DNA of 64,000 bases from Sphingomonas yabuuchiae. Its GTDB lineage: Bacteria > Pseudomonadota > Alphaproteobacteria > Sphingomonadales > Sphingomonadaceae. Both the position numbers and the translations under genes were made by a program. Below the pieces are notes generated by a model. The model did no database searches and was not told the origin of the DNA. It worked only from the letters and a program-made list of their open reading frames with translations. The DNA lies in the NCBI RefSeq assembly GCF_014199595.1, contig NZ_JACHNX010000005.1, forward strand, positions 62,001 to 126,000, read 5' to 3'. Below, one piece after another: positions 18,505 to 27,366 of the stretch. How positions within the stretch are numbered: position 1 is the first letter of the stretch; every line of letters begins with the position of its first letter.

Positions 18505-19230
18505 GTGGCCAGTCTACACATCCTTGCGAACCCCGCGCGTTTCCTGAAGATCGCTCGTCCGCTGACCGGGATTTTCCTGGGTCTAGGCATCGTGCTGATC
18601 GCGGTCGCGGTCTGGGCGGGGCTGGTGATGACGCCGCCCGATTATCTTCAGGGCGAGACGGTGCGCATCCTCTATATCCATGTCCCCGCCGCCTGGCTGG
18701 GCATGGGGGGATGGAGCGGCATCGCCATCGCCAGCCTGTCGCTGATCGTGTGGCGGCATCCGCTGGCGCAGGTCGCGGGCCGCGCCATTGCCTGGCCGGG
18801 GGCGGTGTTTACCGCACTTTGCCTCGCCACCGGATCGATCTGGGGACGGCCGACCTGGGGGACATGGTGGCAGTGGGATGGGCGGCTGACCTCGATGCTG
18901 CTGCTGCTGTTCGTCTATCTGGGCTATATCGCGCTCGCCCGTGCCGATGCGGATCGCGGCGGGGACGGGCGGATCCCGGCGCTGTACGGGCTGGCGGGCA
19001 CGGCGTTGCTGCCGGTCATCCGTTACTCGGTAGTGTGGTGGAACACGCTGCATCAGGGCCAGTCGATCGGACTGACCGGTTCCAGCATCGACACATCCCT
19101 GCTCTGGCCTTTGCCCATCGCGCTGGGCGGCTTCACTTTCCTGTTCGCGGCCATCGTGCTGATGCGGATGCGCACCCTGTTGGCGCAGGCCAAGGCCGAG
19201 GCGCGGATGCGACGGATGGCGCGCGCATGA
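18505..19230 (+). CDS. ccmC: haem exporter protein CcmC
   Basis: Inner-membrane haem-handling protein that delivers haem to CcmE in system I cytochrome c maturation. The 241-residue product has six predicted membrane segments and the tryptophan-rich haem-binding loop WGRPTWGTWWQWD around residue 115, flanked by conserved histidines (YIHVPAAW and NTLHQG). It begins at GTG 18505 without a strong ribosome-binding site; no in-frame ATG precedes the first membrane helix. First gene of a ccmC-to-ccmI run; ccmA and ccmB are not adjacent in this window. Confidence 0.95.
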   Translation: MASLHILANPARFLKIARPLTGIFLGLGIVLIAVAVWAGLVMTPPDYLQGETVRILYIHVPAAWLGMGGWSGIAIASLSLIVWRHPLAQVAGRAIAWPGAVFTALCLATGSIWGRPTWGTWWQWDGRLTSMLLLLFVYLGYIALARADADRGGDGRIPALYGLAGTALLPVIRYSVVWWNTLHQGQSIGLTGSSIDTSLLWPLPIALGGFTFLFAAIVLMRMRTLLAQAKAEARMRRMARA

Positions 19231-19331
19231 ACCAGATGAGTTTCGTGGCGGCGGCCTATGCGGTGATGCTGGGGGGCGCGGGCGCGTTGACCCTCATCAG
19301 CTATCTGGCGATGAAGCGCGCCGAGAAATGA
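19227..19331 (+). CDS. ccmD: haem exporter protein CcmD (34 aa)
   Basis: Very small single-span membrane protein, the usual partner that helps release holo-CcmE from CcmC. The sequence starts MNQMSFVAAAYAVML, has one hydrophobic helix (to about residue 28) and ends with the basic tail MKRAEK, as in CcmD proteins. It overlaps ccmC and ccmE by four bases each (ATGA), which together with its position identifies it despite its size. Confidence 0.9.
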   Translation: MNQMSFVAAAYAVMLGGAGALTLISYLAMKRAEK

Positions 19332-19762
19332 CGCCCAAATCCCAACGTCTGACGCTGGCGCTGCTGGCGCTGGCCGCGATCGTCGCGGCGGTCCTGCTCG
19401 CCATGTCGGCGATGAAGGACCAGGCGGCGTTCTTCTACACGCCGTCCGATGCAAAAGCGCAGGGCCTGCCGCTGGGCAAGGCGGTGCGGCTGGGCGGAAT
19501 GGTCGAGGCCGGATCGGTCCACCGCGCGCCCGACGGGGTGACGGTGCGCTTCGTCGTCACCGACGGCAAGGCGACGACGCCCGTGACCTTTGCCGGGATC
19601 ACCCCCGACCTGTTCCGCGAGAAATCGGGCGTGGTGGCCGAGGGGCAGTTCCAGCCCGATGGCCGCTTCGTCGCGACCAACCTGCTCGCCAAGCATGACG
19701 AGAAATATATGCCCCCCGAAATGGCGGGCAATATGCACGAGAGCCGGAGCCTGGAGCCGTGA
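19328..19762 (+). CDS. ccmE: cytochrome c maturation haem chaperone CcmE
   Basis: Periplasmic membrane-anchored haem chaperone. The 144-residue protein has one N-terminal transmembrane helix, an OB-fold beta barrel (GLPLGKAVRLGGMVEAGSV) and the covalent haem-binding histidine in LLAKHDEKYMPPE near residue 123, with the tyrosine four residues later. Four-base overlaps with ccmD and ccmF support one polycistronic mRNA. Confidence 0.95.
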   Translation: MTPKSQRLTLALLALAAIVAAVLLAMSAMKDQAAFFYTPSDAKAQGLPLGKAVRLGGMVEAGSVHRAPDGVTVRFVVTDGKATTPVTFAGITPDLFREKSGVVAEGQFQPDGRFVATNLLAKHDEKYMPPEMAGNMHESRSLEP

Positions 19763-21693
19763 TCGCCGAAGCGGGCTTGGCCGCTCTTTGGTTCGCCGCG
19801 ATGCTGGCGGGGTTGCAACTGCTGCTCGGCGTTCTGGCGCTCCGGCGCAAGGATGTGGCGGGCGAGCAGGCGATGGCGGCGATCGGGCCGGTCGCGATTC
19901 TACAGGGCGCGCTGGTCGCCATCGCCATGGGTGCGCTGATCGCGGTGTTCCTGAACACCGACCTGTCGGTCAAGCTTGTCGCCGAGAACAGCCATTCGGC
20001 CAAGCCCTGGATCTACAAATTCGCCGGAGCCTGGGGCAATCACGAAGGCTCGATGCTGCTCTGGGTCACGATCCTGGGCGCGGGCGGCGCGCTGGTCGCG
20101 TGGAAGGAGCGCACGCTCGACCGGGCGACCCATGTCGCGACGCTGGCCGCCCAGGGTGCGATCGCACTGGGATTCTATGCCTTCCTGCTGTTCGCCTCCA
20201 ACCCGTTCGCGCGGCTGAACCCCGCGCCGATCGAAGGGCAGGGCCTGAACCCGTTGTTGCAGGACCCTGGCTTGGCCTTCCACCCGCCGACGCTTTACGC
20301 GGGCTATGTGGGGCTGTCGGTCGCCTTTTCCTTCGCGGTCGGTGCGCTGGTGACGGGGCAGGTCGGCCCGGCCTTTGCGCGGGCGATGCGGCCCTGGGTG
20401 CTGGGCGCCTGGGTGCTGCTGACCATCGGCATCACGGCGGGGTCCTATTGGGCCTATTATGAGCTGGGCTGGGGCGGCTGGTGGTTCTGGGACCCGGTCG
20501 AGAATGCCTCGCTGATGCCGTGGCTGGCGGCGACGGCGCTGCTCCATTCGGTCAATGTGCTGGCGGCGCGGGACGGCTTGCGGGCGTGGACCGTGATGCT
20601 GGCGGTGGTCGCTTTCTCCATGTCGATGATCGGCACCTTCCTGGTGCGGTCGGGCATTTTGACCAGCGTCCATGCCTTTGCCGTCGATCCCCGGCGCGGG
20701 GCGTTCATCCTGGCGTTGCTGGGTATCTATATTGGTGGCGCGCTCGCGCTGTTCGGCTCCCGGATCGGGCAGGTGCGGGCGGGGCGCAGCTTCGCCTTCG
20801 TCAGCCGCGAGGGCGGGCTGGTCGTCAACAATCTGCTGCTGTCGGTGATTCTCGGCATCGTGCTGATCGGCACGCTCTATCCGTTGGTCGCCGCCGGGTT
20901 CGGCGTGCGGCTGTCGGTCGGGCCGCCTTTCTTCCACGCCGCCGCGGGGCCGATCGCGCTGGCGCTGGTCGCGGTGATGGCGGTCGGGCCCGCCCTGCGC
21001 TGGCGGAGCGATGACGCGGAGGCGGTGCTGATCCGCATGCTGTGGCCGATGGTCGCGGCGGCGGGGACCTTTGCGCTGATGCTGACCCTGACCGGGGGCA
21101 TGGGCGTGTTGTCGCTGCTCGGCCTGTCTTTCGGCGTGGGGCTGATCGTCGCCAGCGTCATGCCGATCACCCGGCGCAATTGGCGGCGCACGCCCTTGCC
21201 CATCTGGGGCATGGTCGTCGCGCATGTCGGGCTGGGCGTCAGCATGATCGGCATGGCCTGCGACAGCGCCTTCACCGCCGAACGGCTGGTCGCGCTCTAT
21301 CCGGGGCAGGCGACCATCGTCGGCCCGTGGCGGGTGGAGCTGAATCGCATCTATCCCAATATCGGCGCGAACTGGTCGGCGCTGGAGGCGCGGCTGACCG
21401 CGACCCGCGAGGGCGACGGGGCCACCCTGCGTCCGCAGCAGCGCTTCTTCACCGATCCGCCGACCACGACCAGCGAGAGCGCCATCGCGACCCGCTGGGA
21501 TGGACAGCTTTATACCGTTCTGGGGCAGCAGGATGCCGCGACCGGCCGCTGGCAGTTGCGACTGTGGTGGAAGCCGTTCGTGACCTTGATCTGGCTGGGC
21601 GGTGCGCTGATCGCCTTGGGCGGCGTGCTGGCGCTGGTCGGGCGGTGGTTCAAGGCATGGCAGCAACGACGGCGGGAGGCTCTGTGGGGATGA
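19759..21693 (+). CDS. ccmF: cytochrome c haem lyase subunit CcmF
   Basis: Large inner-membrane component of the haem lyase that attaches haem to apocytochrome c. The 644-residue product has about 14-15 hydrophobic segments and the WWD haem-binding loop (GWGGWWFWDPVENASLMPW) near residue 240, plus periplasmic histidines such as SGILTSVHAFA. It starts at GTG 19759, overlapping the ccmE stop by four bases, and its stop overlaps ccmG. Confidence 0.96.
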   Translation: MIAEAGLAALWFAAMLAGLQLLLGVLALRRKDVAGEQAMAAIGPVAILQGALVAIAMGALIAVFLNTDLSVKLVAENSHSAKPWIYKFAGAWGNHEGSMLLWVTILGAGGALVAWKERTLDRATHVATLAAQGAIALGFYAFLLFASNPFARLNPAPIEGQGLNPLLQDPGLAFHPPTLYAGYVGLSVAFSFAVGALVTGQVGPAFARAMRPWVLGAWVLLTIGITAGSYWAYYELGWGGWWFWDPVENASLMPWLAATALLHSVNVLAARDGLRAWTVMLAVVAFSMSMIGTFLVRSGILTSVHAFAVDPRRGAFILALLGIYIGGALALFGSRIGQVRAGRSFAFVSREGGLVVNNLLLSVILGIVLIGTLYPLVAAGFGVRLSVGPPFFHAAAGPIALALVAVMAVGPALRWRSDDAEAVLIRMLWPMVAAAGTFALMLTLTGGMGVLSLLGLSFGVGLIVASVMPITRRNWRRTPLPIWGMVVAHVGLGVSMIGMACDSAFTAERLVALYPGQATIVGPWRVELNRIYPNIGANWSALEARLTATREGDGATLRPQQRFFTDPPTTTSESAIATRWDGQLYTVLGQQDAATGRWQLRLWWKPFVTLIWLGGALIALGGVLALVGRWFKAWQQRRREALWG

Positions 21694-22229
21694 AGCGCGC
21701 GCTGATCTGGTTGCCGCTGGGGCTGTTCGGGGTGTTCTTCGCGGTAGTCGCGGCAGGGCTGATGCGCCCCGCCGACACGACGGTGCGTTCGACCCTGGTC
21801 GACAAGCCGCTGCCGGTCTTCAAGCTGGAGCCGATGGTGCCGGGCAAGCCGGGGCTGGCGAGCGGCGACTTCAAGGGCGGCAAGCCGCGCCTGCTCAACG
21901 TCTTTGCCAGCTGGTGCATCCCCTGCATCGCCGAAGCGCCGCAGCTGATGGCGCTGAAGGCGCGCGGCGTGCCGATCGACGCCATTGCGATCCATGACAA
22001 GGGCCCCGCCATCGCCGCCTTCCTGCGCCGCAACGGCGACCCTTATGCCGCGATCGGCGATGACAGCCGCAGCCGTGTGCAGATGGCGCTCGGCTCGTCG
22101 GGCGTGCCGGAGACCTTCCTGATCGACGGGCGCGGGCGGATCGTGCGGCAATATATCGGCGACATCCGCGCCGATCAGGTCGACCAGATCGTCCGCGACG
22201 TAGCCGCTGCGGGGGCCGCCGCGCGATGA
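21690..22229 (+). CDS. ccmG: periplasmic thioredoxin CcmG/DsbE
   Basis: Membrane-anchored thioredoxin-like reductant that keeps apocytochrome cysteines reduced before haem ligation. About 179 residues: N-terminal anchor helix, then a thioredoxin fold with active site WCIPC at residues 75-79, the acidic partner residues of the DsbE family, and the cis-proline segment SGVPETFLID. It would receive electrons from the DsbD encoded at 46087-48108. Four-base overlaps join it to ccmF and ccmH. Confidence 0.95.
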   Translation: MKRALIWLPLGLFGVFFAVVAAGLMRPADTTVRSTLVDKPLPVFKLEPMVPGKPGLASGDFKGGKPRLLNVFASWCIPCIAEAPQLMALKARGVPIDAIAIHDKGPAIAAFLRRNGDPYAAIGDDSRSRVQMALGSSGVPETFLIDGRGRIVRQYIGDIRADQVDQIVRDVAAAGAAAR

Positions 22230-22603
22230 GCCTGTCGCTCGCCCTGTTGCTGGCGGTCGCCACGACCACGCCTGATTACGGCAACACCCAACTGCCCGAC
22301 CGTCAGGCCGAGGCGCAGGCGCGCGCCCTGATGGGCGAGTTGCGCTGCGTCGTGTGCCAGGGCCAGTCGATTGCGGACAGCGATGCCGACATGGCCGCCG
22401 ATATGCGCGCCCTGGTCCGCCAGCGGATCGCCCGCGGCGAAAGCCCGGAGGCGATCCGCGCCTGGCTGATCGAGCGGTACGGCGATTATGTCAGCTATGA
22501 CCCGCCCTTGTCCGGTGCCACGGCGTTGCTCTGGGCGACGCCGATCCTGTTGCTGGCGGTCGGGGCATGGATCGCGCGATCCAGCTTTCGAAAGCGCCGC
22601 TGA
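22226..22603 (+). CDS. ccmH: cytochrome c maturation protein CcmH (CycL)
   Basis: Membrane-anchored apocytochrome reductase subunit. The 125-residue protein has a signal sequence, the redox motif LRCVVCQGQSIADS with Cys41 and Cys44, and a C-terminal membrane helix followed by a basic tail (FRKRR). It corresponds to the N-terminal half of E. coli CcmH; the TPR half is encoded separately as the next gene, whose ATG shares one base with this stop. Confidence 0.94.
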   Translation: MSLSLALLLAVATTTPDYGNTQLPDRQAEAQARALMGELRCVVCQGQSIADSDADMAADMRALVRQRIARGESPEAIRAWLIERYGDYVSYDPPLSGATALLWATPILLLAVGAWIARSSFRKRR

Positions 22604-23229
22604 TGGGCTGGCTGATCCTGCTGCTGATCGCCGCCGGAGCCTTGGGCGCGGCGCTGTGGCTGCGGTTTCCGCGACCGCTCTGGACGATGCTCGGGGCCGC
22701 ACTCGCACTGGGGGGCGTGGGCTATGCGTGGCAGGGGCGGCCGACCCTGGCGGCCAGCGCGCCTGCGCCGCGCCCCGATGCGCTGCTCGACAATGACGCG
22801 ATTTCCGAGCTGCGCGGGCAGCTGATCGGGCGTTATGGTGGCGAGGCGGCGATGTTCACCGCCGCCGATGCCCTGTCGCGCTCGGGCAACAAGCGCACGG
22901 CGGTGCAGATCATGCTGGGCGCGGTCGGCGGCGACCGGACCAGCGTTCCCTATTGGACCGAGCTGGGCAACGTCCTGTTCGCGCATGACGGCTATCAGAT
23001 GTCACCCGCCGCCCGCTTCGCCTTTCGTCGCGCGCGGACGCTGGGGCCTCGCGACCCGGCGCCGTTCTTCTTCGAGGGGCTGGCCTGGATGCGGGCGGGC
23101 GACTTCCGCAAGGCGCGGGTGTTTTGGAACCGTGCCCTGGCGCTGTCGCCCGCCAATGCGCCCTATCGTCCGGCTATCGAGCAGCGGGTGATGCTGCTCG
23201 ATCAGGCCATTCGGATGATGGGGGAGTAG
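22603..23229 (+). CDS. ccmI: TPR-containing cytochrome c biogenesis protein CcmI (CycH-like)
   Basis: Apocytochrome-binding chaperone of the haem lyase complex. The 208-residue product has two N-terminal hydrophobic segments, then a periplasmic region with tetratricopeptide-like helices (PYWTELGNVLFAHDGYQMS, then PAPFFFEGLAWMRAGDFRKA). ATG 22603 is used because it sits in the TGATG overlap with ccmH; a longer reading from ATG 22567 would overlap ccmH by 37 bases. It is the last gene of the ccm operon. Confidence 0.85.
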   Translation: MGWLILLLIAAGALGAALWLRFPRPLWTMLGAALALGGVGYAWQGRPTLAASAPAPRPDALLDNDAISELRGQLIGRYGGEAAMFTAADALSRSGNKRTAVQIMLGAVGGDRTSVPYWTELGNVLFAHDGYQMSPAARFAFRRARTLGPRDPAPFFFEGLAWMRAGDFRKARVFWNRALALSPANAPYRPAIEQRVMLLDQAIRMMGE

Positions 23230-23233
23230 GGGC

Positions 23234-23446
23234 CTACTGGCCCCGGCCGGTCTTTTCCTGAAGCGCGTCGATCCGCTTCGAGGCGTCGGCCTTGGTCAGC
23301 GTATCGTCGAACGGCTCGCCCGCCTCTTCGGACAGGGTCTTCAGATAACTGGCCTGTGCGCCGGTCATCTTTTCGTCGCCGGTGGTCCAGTCATCGGGGT
23401 CCTTCTCGGCGTTGGAGAAGGGTTCGGTCTTGGGGGTGTCGGTCAT
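23234..23446 (-). CDS. DUF3072 small protein (70 aa)
   Basis: A 70-residue hydrophilic protein with the DUF3072 core MTGAQASYLKTLSEEAGEP and the tail ADASKRIDALQEKTGRG. Members are small, often stress-linked soluble proteins of unknown function; the second half resembles helical segments found in short DNA- or nucleotide-associated proteins, but no catalytic residues are visible. It converges on ccmI with only four bases between stop codons. Confidence 0.8.
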   Translation of the reverse strand: MTDTPKTEPFSNAEKDPDDWTTGDEKMTGAQASYLKTLSEEAGEPFDDTLTKADASKRIDALQEKTGRGQ

Positions 23447-23501
23447 CGGATGATCCTTTCGGGGGAATCAACGGCGATGTTCCAGTTTTGTTTCTTTGTT
23501 T

Positions 23502-23654
23502 GGTTCGCGCGGAGACGCGGAGGCGCAAAGAGGTTCGGGATGGGGTCGGCGGTGCGAGTCCGTTCCGCCGGAGGCTTTGCCGCACCTTTGAGATGGCAGG
23601 CCAGCCTGGCGGCTGGATACGCCATCTCCGCGCCTCCGCGTCTCCGCGCGAACC
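23502..23654. repeat. 25-bp perfect inverted repeat with 103-bp spacer
   Basis: Arm 23502-23526 contains TTCGCGCGGAGACGCGGAGG; its exact reverse complement occupies 23630-23654. The 103-bp interior has no gene. It lies in the 379-bp gap between the DUF3072 and ald genes, which otherwise contains only family A repeats (23690-23815). It looks like a mobile non-coding palindromic element; no transposase is present. Confidence 0.8.
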
Positions 23655-23689
23655 TGCTCGGGCCCTCGTGGCGTAGGGCAGGGCGTGCG

Positions 23690-23815
23690 CTTCGACTTCG
23701 CTCAGCGTGAACGGAAGGTGGGGTAAACCCACAACGCCGTTCAGCCTGAGCGAAGTCGAAGGCCACGGGCAGCCTTGCGGCCATGGCCCGGATCGACTTC
23801 GCTCAGTGCGAACGG
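23690..23815. repeat. dispersed palindromic repeat, family A, copies 2 and 3
   Basis: A complete inverted pair (arms 23690-23714 and 23737-23762) followed by a lone half-copy at 23792-23815 (CGACTTCGCTCAGTGCGAAC). They lie directly after the ald stop in the sense of ald transcription. Confidence 0.85.
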
Positions 23816-23825
23816 CAGGAGCGAT

Positions 23826-24932
23826 TTAGCCCGCCCAGGCCTCGAACGGCAGGTCGAGCGCTTCGGCGACCGCCGCGTGGCGGATCTTGCCGCCCGAGAC
23901 GTTCAGGCCGTTCGCCAGATGCGCGTCGGCCTTCATCGCGGCCTCGGCGCCCATGTTCGCCAGCTTCACCGCGAAGGGCAGCGTCGCGTTGTTCAGCGCG
24001 AAGGTCGAGGTGCGGGCGACCGCGCCGGGCATGTTGGCGACGCAGTAATGGATCACGCCGTCGACCTCGAACACCGGGTCCTGGTGGGTGGTGGCGTGGC
24101 TGGTCTCGAAGCAGCCGCCCTGGTCGATCGCGATGTCGACCATCACCGAGCCGCGCTTCATCGTCTTCAGCATGTCGCGGGTGACCAGCTTCGGCGCCGC
24201 CGCGCCGGGGACCAGCACCGCGCCGATGACGAGGTGCGCGTTCTTCACCGCCGCCGCGATCGCCGCCTTCGACGCATAGGCGGTCTTGATCTGGCTGGAG
24301 AAGAACATGTCCAGCTCGGCCAGACGATCGTTGTTGATGTCATAGATGGTGACATCGGCGCGCAGACCCACGGCCATCTGCGCCGCGTTCACGCCCGAGA
24401 CGCCGCCGCCCAGGATCGCGACCTTGGCCGGTGCCACGCCCGGCACGCCGCCGAGCAGGATGCCACGGCCGCCCTGCTGCTTTTCCAGATAGTGCGCGCC
24501 GACCTGCACCGCCATGCGGCCCGCGACTTCCGACATCGGCTTCAGGAGGGGCACGCCGCCGCGGGGGCTGGTGACGGTCTCATAGGCGATGCAGGTCGCG
24601 CCCGACTTCATCAGGCCCTCGGCCTGCGGCTTGTCGGCGGCGAGGTGGAGATAGGTGAACAGCACATGGTGCGGGCGCAGCATCGCGACCTCGACCGCCT
24701 GCGGCTCCTTGACCTTCACGATCATCTCGGCCTGCTCGAACACCTCGGCGGCGGTGGCGACGATGCGCGCGCCCGCATCGACATAGTCCTGGTCCTCGAA
24801 ATCGATGCCGGTGCCGGCCTTGGTCTCGACGATCACCTCGTGACCGGCGGCGACCAGCTCGGCGACCGACGGCGGGGTCAGGCCGACGCGATATTCGTGG
24901 TTCTTGATTTCCTTGGGAACACCGACGCGCAT
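23826..24932 (-). CDS. ald: alanine dehydrogenase
   Basis: NAD-dependent oxidative deamination of L-alanine to pyruvate and ammonia. The 368-residue protein opens with [20 protein letters not shown] and includes the catalytic lysine region [11 protein letters not shown] near residue 73, the active-site histidine segment [10 protein letters not shown] near residue 95, the Rossmann motif [15 protein letters not shown] and the late motif [20 protein letters not shown] precedes ATG 24932. The divergently transcribed Lrp/AsnC regulator starting at 25062 is the likely controller (as AldR is for ald in related bacteria). Confidence 0.96.
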   Translation of the reverse strand: MRVGVPKEIKNHEYRVGLTPPSVAELVAAGHEVIVETKAGTGIDFEDQDYVDAGARIVATAAEVFEQAEMIVKVKEPQAVEVAMLRPHHVLFTYLHLAADKPQAEGLMKSGATCIAYETVTSPRGGVPLLKPMSEVAGRMAVQVGAHYLEKQQGGRGILLGGVPGVAPAKVAILGGGVSGVNAAQMAVGLRADVTIYDINNDRLAELDMFFSSQIKTAYASKAAIAAAVKNAHLVIGAVLVPGAAAPKLVTRDMLKTMKRGSVMVDIAIDQGGCFETSHATTHQDPVFEVDGVIHYCVANMPGAVARTSTFALNNATLPFAVKLANMGAEAAMKADAHLANGLNVSGGKIRHAAVAEALDLPFEAWAG

Positions 24933-24991
24933 GATGAACTCTCCTGAAAAAGCGTTGCCCCGATAATAGCGCCGATGGGGTGGGAGAGGTG

Positions 24992-25020
24992 TGCAAAGCG
25001 GTCCCGTCGCATCGTATAAT
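24992..25020 (+). promoter_or_regulatory. probable promoter for the Lrp/AsnC gene
   Basis: A perfect TATAAT (25015-25020) lies 41 bases before ATG 25062 in the divergent ald/lrp region, with a poor -35 match (TGCAAA, 24992-24997) 17 bases upstream. The 129-bp gap must hold both promoters and any Lrp-type operator. Confidence 0.45.
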
Positions 25021-25061
25021 TTGGGATATTCGTGCGTCTTTGGCCGGTGTATCGGGATGAA

Positions 25062-25505
25062 ATGTCCGACGCGATCGACCGCCGCATCCTGGCCCAGCTG
25101 GCCCGCGATTCCGACCTGACCAGCGCCGCGCTGGGCGAGAAGGTCGGCCTGTCCGCCAGTGCCGCGCATCGCCGCGTGGCGCAGCTTCGCGAAAGCGGGG
25201 TCATCGCCGGATATCGCGCGATCCTGAGCCATGAGGCGCGCGGGCGGCCCTCGACCGTGATGGTCAACGTCACGCTGAAGGACCAGAGGCAGGATACCAT
25301 GGCGGCGTTCGAGCGCGAAATCCTGCGCTGTCCCGAGATCGTCGAATGCTTTCTGATGAGCGGCGAGGCGGACTATATGATCCAGGTCGAGGTCCGCCGC
25401 GACGACAGTTACGAGCGTATCCACCGCGAAACGCTGGCGCGCCTGCCGGGGGTGACTCGGCTGGCGTCGCATTTCGTGATTCGCGAGGTGGTACGGCGGT
25501 CGTGA
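25062..25505 (+). CDS. Lrp/AsnC-family transcriptional regulator
   Basis: A 147-residue feast/famine regulator. The N-terminal winged-helix reads AIDRRILAQLARDSDLTSA then SASAAHRRVAQLRESGVI; the C-terminal RAM (ligand-binding, ACT-like) domain ends with LPGVTRLASHFVIREVV. Divergence from ald suggests it senses alanine or another amino acid and activates ald. ATG 25062 is preferred to GTG 25032, which would add ten residues not expected in the family. Confidence 0.9.
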   Translation: MSDAIDRRILAQLARDSDLTSAALGEKVGLSASAAHRRVAQLRESGVIAGYRAILSHEARGRPSTVMVNVTLKDQRQDTMAAFEREILRCPEIVECFLMSGEADYMIQVEVRRDDSYERIHRETLARLPGVTRLASHFVIREVVRRS

Positions 25506-25517
25506 AGGATGGAGAAA

Positions 25518-25543
25518 CTTCCTCCCCTGGCAGGGGAGGAAAG
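25518..25543. repeat. family C short palindrome, copy 1
   Basis: Arms CTTCCTCCCCTG and CAGGGGAGGAAAG face each other across one base, 12 bases after the Lrp stop. It could end the Lrp transcript; the same core recurs at 44277, 51543, 59310 and 63264. Confidence 0.7.
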
Positions 25544-25593
25544 ATGACGGCCTCCGCTTCCCACCTTCGCCTTCACCCGATAGGGATCGGCCC

Positions 25594-27267
25594 ATGGTAA
25601 AGCAGGCTTCCCCCTCCCGCATCCTCCGTGCCACACTGACCGCGCTGGCGATCGCGCTGACCCCGGCTGCGGCCTTCGCCGATGCGCTGGTCGACAATGT
25701 CACGGGCCTGACGCTCGACAAGGACGGCAAGGTCGTGCGCTTCACCGGCCTGTTGCTGACCCCGGACGGCAAGGTCGTGAAGCTGCTGGGCGCCAAGGAC
25801 AAGCGCCCCGAAAAACTCGACTGGCGGGCGGATATGAAGGGGCGGGTGATGCTGCCCGGCTTCGTCGATTCGCATGGGCATGTCATGGCGCTGGGCTTCC
25901 GCCAGATCGAGCTGGACCTGGCGACCACCAAGTCGCTGGACGAGGCGAAGGCGCGGATCGCCGCCTATGTCGCCGCCAACCCCGAGCGGAAATGGATATT
26001 GGGCGGCGGCTGGAACCAGGAAAGCTGGGCCTTGGGTCGCTTCCCCACCGCCGCCGATATGGACACCGCCGTCGCCGACCGTCCCGTCGTGATGGAGCGC
26101 GCCGATGGCCATGCGCTCTGGGCCAACAGCGCGGCGATGAAGGCGGCGGGGATCACCGCCAAGACCGTCTCGCCCGCCGGTGGCCGGATCGAGAAGGTCG
26201 GCGGCCAGCCTTCGGGCGTATTCGTCGATGCCGCCATGGCGCTGATCCAGAAGGCCATTCCGCAGCCGCTGGCCAAGGATCGCAACGCCGCCTTTCTGAA
26301 GGCGCAGAACGACTTGCTGAGCCACGGCATCACCGCGACCGCCGATATGGGCACGACGCTGGACGAGTGGATGACCTATCGCCGGATGGGCGATGCCGGA
26401 AACCTGCGGGTGCGGATCATGAGCTATGGCGGCGGCGTCGACGATACGGTGCGGATCGGCGGCACCGGGCCGACGCCGTGGCTGTACAACAACAAGCTGC
26501 GGCTAGTCGGCGTGAAGCTGTACGGCGACGGCGCACTGGGATCGCGCGGCGCGTGGCTGAAGCAGCCCTATGCCGATGCGCCGGGCCAGACCGGGCTGGG
26601 CTTCATGTCGGACGACGTGATCCGCAACCTCATGAGCCGCGCGGCGATGGACAAGTACCAGATCGCCGTCCACGCGATCGGCGACCGCACCAATGCGCAG
26701 GTGCTCGACGCGATCGACGAACTGGCCGAGACCTATAAGGGCGATCGGCGCTGGCGGATCGAACATGCGCAGATCGTCGATCCGGCGGACCTGCCGCGCT
26801 TCGGCAAGCATGGCATCGTCGCCTCGATGCAGCCGGTGCACGAAACCAGCGACCGCCAGATGGCCGAGGCGCGGCTGGGCCCGGCACGACTGACGGGCGC
26901 CTATGCCTGGAACACCATGCTGAAGAACGGTGCGACCCTGGTGTTCGGTTCGGACTATCCGGTCGAGCGGCCCGACCCCTTTGCGGGCTGGGCGGCGGCG
27001 ATCACCCGGCAAGGCCCGGACGGCCAGCCCTATGGCGGGTGGCAGCCGCAGGAGATCGTCGGGCGCGAGGCGGCATGGCGCGCCTTCACCATGGACGGCG
27101 CCTATGCCGGGTTTGCCGAAGACCTGTTCGGGCGACTGGGGCAGGGGCAGCAGGCGGACTTCATCATCGTCGACCGCAACCCGCTGGACATCAACCCCAG
27201 CGAATTGCGCGCCACCCAGGTCGAGGAAACCTGGATCGGCGGGCAAAAGGTGTGGGAGCGCCGCTGA
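25594..27267 (+). CDS. secreted amidohydrolase of the YtcJ/AepA group
   Basis: Metal-dependent amidohydrolase (557 residues) with an N-terminal signal peptide cleaved near AAAFA-DA, so probably periplasmic. The amidohydrolase_3 landmarks are visible: MLPGFVDSHGHVMALGF (first metal HxH near residue 95), GVKLYGDGALGSRGAWL (carbamylated-lysine region), AVHAIGDRTN and IEHAQIVD for further metal ligands, and FGSDYPVERPDP with the catalytic aspartate. YtcJ relatives hydrolyse diverse N-acyl or cyclic amides; the substrate here is unknown. It stands alone between the Lrp gene and the PEP-CTERM gene. Confidence 0.87.
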   Translation: MVKQASPSRILRATLTALAIALTPAAAFADALVDNVTGLTLDKDGKVVRFTGLLLTPDGKVVKLLGAKDKRPEKLDWRADMKGRVMLPGFVDSHGHVMALGFRQIELDLATTKSLDEAKARIAAYVAANPERKWILGGGWNQESWALGRFPTAADMDTAVADRPVVMERADGHALWANSAAMKAAGITAKTVSPAGGRIEKVGGQPSGVFVDAAMALIQKAIPQPLAKDRNAAFLKAQNDLLSHGITATADMGTTLDEWMTYRRMGDAGNLRVRIMSYGGGVDDTVRIGGTGPTPWLYNNKLRLVGVKLYGDGALGSRGAWLKQPYADAPGQTGLGFMSDDVIRNLMSRAAMDKYQIAVHAIGDRTNAQVLDAIDELAETYKGDRRWRIEHAQIVDPADLPRFGKHGIVASMQPVHETSDRQMAEARLGPARLTGAYAWNTMLKNGATLVFGSDYPVERPDPFAGWAAAITRQGPDGQPYGGWQPQEIVGREAAWRAFTMDGAYAGFAEDLFGRLGQGQQADFIIVDRNPLDINPSELRATQVEETWIGGQKVWERR

Positions 27268-27366
27268 CGCAGGTGTCCAGATCGGCCGTAAAAACCCTCC
27301 GAATCGGATGACCCGGCGGCCGAGAAGCTAATAATTTGGCAGGACTTGCCCCCGTAATCTGGGAAC

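Noticed and set aside
23502..23815. CRISPR-like array in the repeat-rich gap
   Set aside because: Repeats are inverted, few and irregularly spaced; there are no equal-length spacers and no cas genes.
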